From Apostichopus japonicus (taxonomy: Eukaryota > Echinodermata > Holothuroidea > Aspidochirotida > Stichopodidae): a DNA stretch of 64,000 nucleotides. Positions 59,750 to 64,000 of the stretch are shown here, piece by piece. The DNA lies in contig NC_092576.1 of the NCBI RefSeq assembly GCF_037975245.1, positions 1,848,501-1,912,500 of the forward strand. Reading direction: 5' to 3'. Positions within the stretch are counted from its first letter, which is position 1, and the number at the start of each line of letters is the position of its first letter. Below the pieces are notes generated by a model that was given only the letters and a program-made list of their open reading frames with translations, ran no database searches and was not told the DNA's origin. A program made the translations under genes and the position numbers.

Positions 59750-62700
59750 TTAGAAAATAATCAATTATTGGCTTCATAATATAATCTGATCATTCCTTTG
59801 ATTATTATCATGGATGACGTTAATGTTGACAAATACGCAATCGTGATTGTGATAGAACAGTAGTTAAGGAACATGGGGCAAATATATACTTCCTTGTTTA
59901 CTCTATATGTGTAATTGGTAAGTACAACAGCTGAAATATTACACAATAAATTAATTGTTGAGTTATTTTTAGCTTACATAAGTAGCCAAGATGAGCGGTA
60001 TACAAAACATAAAATGGTTAAGCATCTCACTATCTGGAATGTCCTTCAATAAAATTGTGATATGTACTTGATGTGTGTTATCAATACTTCAATTTAAAAT
60101 TGTGTAGTGTCTGACTGTAATTCGATATTGTCCTTTCCGTCACATTTAATACTAGATCGTTTAGAATCATGAAAGCCTACTACCTATAAGACTTTTCATT
60201 TAGTCAAGTTAAAGATATGCATGGATCAGACTATGATTATCAGGTCCAGTATAATTATTGTGAATTGTTAGAATAAGTTGGGAGAGTTTTCTGTTTGATA
60301 CTGTCTTTCCTGCCAATTTTAATATTCATCAGCACTGCTATTAATGTTTAGTGTTTTAATTTTGAGCAAATATTTAATAAGTGTTTTTTTTTTATCAAGT
60401 CACTCAGTCTTTCATTGTTTACCATATATCAAACAGTTCGTGTTAAAATAAATCTCAGAAAAAAATTCACATAAGTGTATTTATGATTGACAAACGGTGT
60501 TGAAACTTCTTGTCACATTTTCGACCAATTAATACCCAGGGTGGCAAAATTTTTCATTGATAATGTGTTTACTACTGCATCTACGATGAAACAACGTTAA
60601 GTTTACTCATGCACTATGAGAACAAGGAACCAAGGACATATCTCTCAAGAGAAACAAAAAAATTTAGCCAATGTCTAATTCTAAAGATTGTGTCGCTTAC
60701 AAGAACGTTTAGCGTAAAGGTTCTTCAGGAATAAGGAGGATATGTTCTATCCATCACATGCTCCTCAATATTACTTTTAGATCTGTTCTCTTAAGCGCTG
60801 TATATGTAAGAGTTGCGGGATATGGGGTTCTTGACAGCAGCTAGCTGTACAACAGGATTATTGGGAATCCCCTTGTGGTCACGATGTGTGGGGACAGCTG
60901 ACCACTTTATAACAAATACAACAGGCTAAAAACAAGAATAAGACTGGCTGTTAGGTAAATTAATTAGCTATATTTGCTGAAAGAGTGCAACATAAGGAAT
61001 CTTGGTAAAGTACTCATACTGTTACACAATTACACTTAACTGTGGGGTATCAACAATGAAAACTAGAGATATTGAATATAAACAACTAGGGGTGTCAAGT
61101 GGCCACAAAACTTACACATGTGCATATTAATAAAAAAGAGATAAAGCTTATCTGGCGGGCGGGTCTGTTTAGTCCAGCAGCACGGCACAGCAATGTAGTT
61201 GAATGACTGGTAGGCACGGTGATGAAAGGTTTATTAAATGAATGTCCGATAGCACGAACTTACGAAAGAGACGGTGAGTGGTGAGAGTTCCATGAATATA
61301 CTCCAGTGAAAATAGATATGGGTGAGAGTTCCAGGAATACTCCAGTGAAAATAGATATGTTCAGAGAAACGTTCTTTCCAAGGAGAGTAAGTGAAGTCCA
61401 GGTACAAGATAGGTAAAAGAGTAGGTGAAGTCCAGGTAAAAGATATGTAAATACAAAATGGCAACTAGCAGAACGCAGCTCTCAGTTCCATTGAATCCAA
61501 TATAACGATGAAATCACACAAACGTAAGGCAAATCAATAATTAACAATTACTTCCTCCAGTAAAAGTTATATTTATGTAGATATATATTCTCAAAGCACA
61601 AGATACTATTGACAACTTATTAACTATCTGTATATATGTATACTGTAGTGTACAGACTACATTATGTCAAGAGTGGCTAAAATACAAACATGCCCTGTTG
61701 ACTGGCTGACAACCAAACTGCCTCTCTCTCCTAAGACACCTTGGAGGAAGCACCTAAACCACAGGGTAACAACATGTGACCCTTTTAACACCTCTGATTG
61801 GCCTAGACACACCCTAGCTACCAAGAGTAACACTGAGAACCAATCAGGGCTAATTTACACAGACTAAATCTGCATACAAATGTCTATCCTATAACTGAAA
61901 CAAGTAAGACAAGGCATCCATTATCTAAGAAAAGAAAGGAAGAAGAGAAGATGTTTACTGCAACCAGCAACTTTGGCAGAACAAAGAAAGTACTGTTGCC
62001 ACTGGCTCACTACTAAATATACAGGGAAATATGAGCACAGGATGTGGAAGAGTATAGGCATACCTATTACATAACCACTAGGATGGGAGAGAAGAGGAAA
62101 CAGAAATAGAGAGCTATTTACATATATACCTGTATGGGTTAAAATTGCAGCTTGTGAACGACGGACTGGCAGCGTCTTGGTAGTTCAAAATAGTTTACTT
62201 TATCATGAACTTAAATGAAGCATTTATCCTTCATATTCACATCGACTTATCAATAAGGCTTACACAATACAAATCTAGTAATACATCATTGCCTATGAAT
62301 AGCCTAGCTACTCTACAAGTGGTATCCACATGTTTTATAATCCATTACAAAATGGCGCCCATACATTTCCATTAGATCTTGGAAACATGCGAAGGAAAAT
62401 AACCAAGACCTTATAACCAGTCCTGTTAATTCGGCAATGATCATCATCATCAGATATTGGTTGATTGTGTTCACGCATAATAATTGATTAAAACAATAAA
62501 TAAAATCACATATGCCTATAGGTAAAGTATACTTACATTCAAAGAAACTCTATATGTCTGTTCAACTGTTTGTCCCTGTTAGATTGTGTTCAGCTCTGCA
62601 TACCACTAACACGTAACTCTGTGTTAGTTTGTCTGTTAGTGGCTGTACAGTAGGTGTACTTCATATATGGGGGTATGACAATAATAATTATGTAAGCATA

Positions 62701-64000
62701 GTAAATGAAGTATAAAACGAAACAGGAAGCATCAAAATTCGGATAAGATCTACTATCATGATCATCTGCTTCTGAACAAGCCTAGTCATCCAACAATAAA
62801 CAAAATATATGGGTAGAATATTTTAAATTGTATGGGTTGCGTACGTTACTTAGCCTGCCAATGATTTTTGGTGATGTTGAAATGAATAAATGGCTTTTTT
62901 TTAACGAAAAGATGTTTGTCGTTTAAATGTTTATTAAAAAGAAATAGGTGCAAGTAATAAACATATACATGAGAAGTTGTTTTCAAGCAACCAAAATAGA
63001 TCCCGGGAAGTTTTAATTATTATATTTTTTTCGTCATTACTTCTTATAGCATTTATGTAACTTCATACAAAGAAGAAGGTACATTCTGTTGAGTGTTGTG
63101 TTGCTTCTGAGAAGCTGACATAAAGTGTATGTTAAGGTAGACTAGTTGCAAGGCTAGTAAACATAAAACTTATCTTACCGTCCAACTACCCAACTTTGTA
63201 AAGTAGCCTGTTTATATTGACAAAATACATGAATGCTAATTACAGTATGTCATAGTTGTCCACTTCGTATAAATATCGTTCCTATAGCTTCGTAACTGAT
63301 ATCACTATAAAAGTAAAATGATGTTCCAGGGGAAAAGTGCATGACTCGATGTTAAGGAAATAACTAGTAATATCGTTTTTTTTTTTATAGTAGTTTCCAA
63401 ATTAAGGTAATGAAATAATGCGTGATCCAGGATAATATTAATAACATTTATTGCAAATGTTCTCCTTGGTAATGTTCACTCACAAAATCTAAAAGGGAAA
63501 CTTTGAAACATAAGTCGTACTTACGACAGATGTTGATAACTCGATAAAAACAACTCGGTGAAAACACACGATACAAGTATTAAAAAGACACTCGAAGCAC
63601 ATGAAAACATTCGAAAATCAACAGTTAGGCTACGAGAAATATTCCAAGATGTAGTTGAAAACTCACACACACAAAACATTACAGTACCCTCCGCTAAGCT
63701 ACGATTGATCGAAGTAATAGCTATTTTAACTTGTTATAAGACGTATATTGCCGCAAGAAGTGCATCTTAGCATGTAGTCGTGTTATAATTATGGAAGAGA
63801 TTCTTCCAAGACTTTATTTATACCTAAACTTCGCAAATGTCCTCACAAAAAGAGTACTGTATTGTATTGAATTATTCATTTTAAATATGTTGATAGCTTA
63901 CATGTCGTTCGTATGATTAATATTTTGCTTTCAGTCTATGAACTTACATTGTCCATGAAAGGTTGGGGAATAAAAACACTGTTTAGAACTTCGGACTTGT
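59750..64000. other. Right flank of the array; no gene recognised
   Basis: No reading frame resembles a known protein. Two imperfect direct repeats occur near 61275-61355 (units sharing CTCCAGTGAAAATAGATATG) and near 61390-61450 (sharing GTGAAGTCCAGGTA). Around 61790-61850 an inverted pair CTGATTGG/CCAATCAG flanks about 45 bp. A 70-codon + frame at 63558-63770 is of mixed composition with no recognised domain. Upstream sequence of gene 1 beyond about 59800 does not match the upstream regions of genes 2-5. Confidence 0.5.

Noticed and set aside
61664-61867. 67-codon + strand frame between imperfect repeats
   Set aside because: No recognised domain; the nearby inverted CTGATTGG/CCAATCAG pair is too short to define a mobile element.

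Overview
The window looks like nuclear DNA of an invertebrate deuterostome. Echinoderm is my best guess, inferred only from AT-rich long introns, microsatellites, LINE and DIRS debris, and an expanded DED/death-domain/caspase family of the kind reported in sea urchins and amphioxus. Nothing here looks bacterial.

Layout. (1) 1-2035, + strand: the last three coding exons of a Pur-alpha family gene, with a 27-bp minisatellite in its last intron. (2) 2036-11200: mostly non-coding, with a duplicated 75-bp segment and a very degenerate ~100-115 bp tandem repeat. (3) 11200-59712, minus strand: a tandem array of five related genes built from the same exons: DED exon, 65-nt linker exon, death-domain (DD) exon, a 180-nt exon opening the caspase p20 region, a second p20 exon (catalytic His), and an exon with the catalytic Cys and p10. 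I worked out exon junctions by hand; phases are compatible throughout (1, 0, 1, 1, 1). (4) 59750-64000: no gene recognised.

The five genes, right to left as transcribed: gene 1 (59712-52883), DED plus three copies of the p20-opening exon, no DD, and a decayed caspase lacking both catalytic residues; gene 2 (46724-42119), all six exons but a stop codon in the DED; gene 3 (36201-33499), DED-DD only, FADD-like; gene 4 (27502-21815), intact by eye, 464 codons, DED-DD-caspase; gene 5 (16677-16165), only the DED and linker exons.

The array grew by segmental duplication of a roughly 10-kb unit (15.3-25, 34.8-45.2 and 45.4-55 kb), with a 3.6-kb block (11.2-14.8 and 29.9-33.5 kb) replacing caspase exons in two units. 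A DIRS-type retroelement fossil lies at the same place in three units, so it predates the duplications; two LINE fragments each sit in a single unit, so they came later. If expressed, genes 3 and 4 would supply a short DED-DD adaptor and a DED-DD caspase from one locus. All caspase copies that retain the cysteine have an unusual active-site pentapeptide, VTCLG in place of QAC(R/Q)G.
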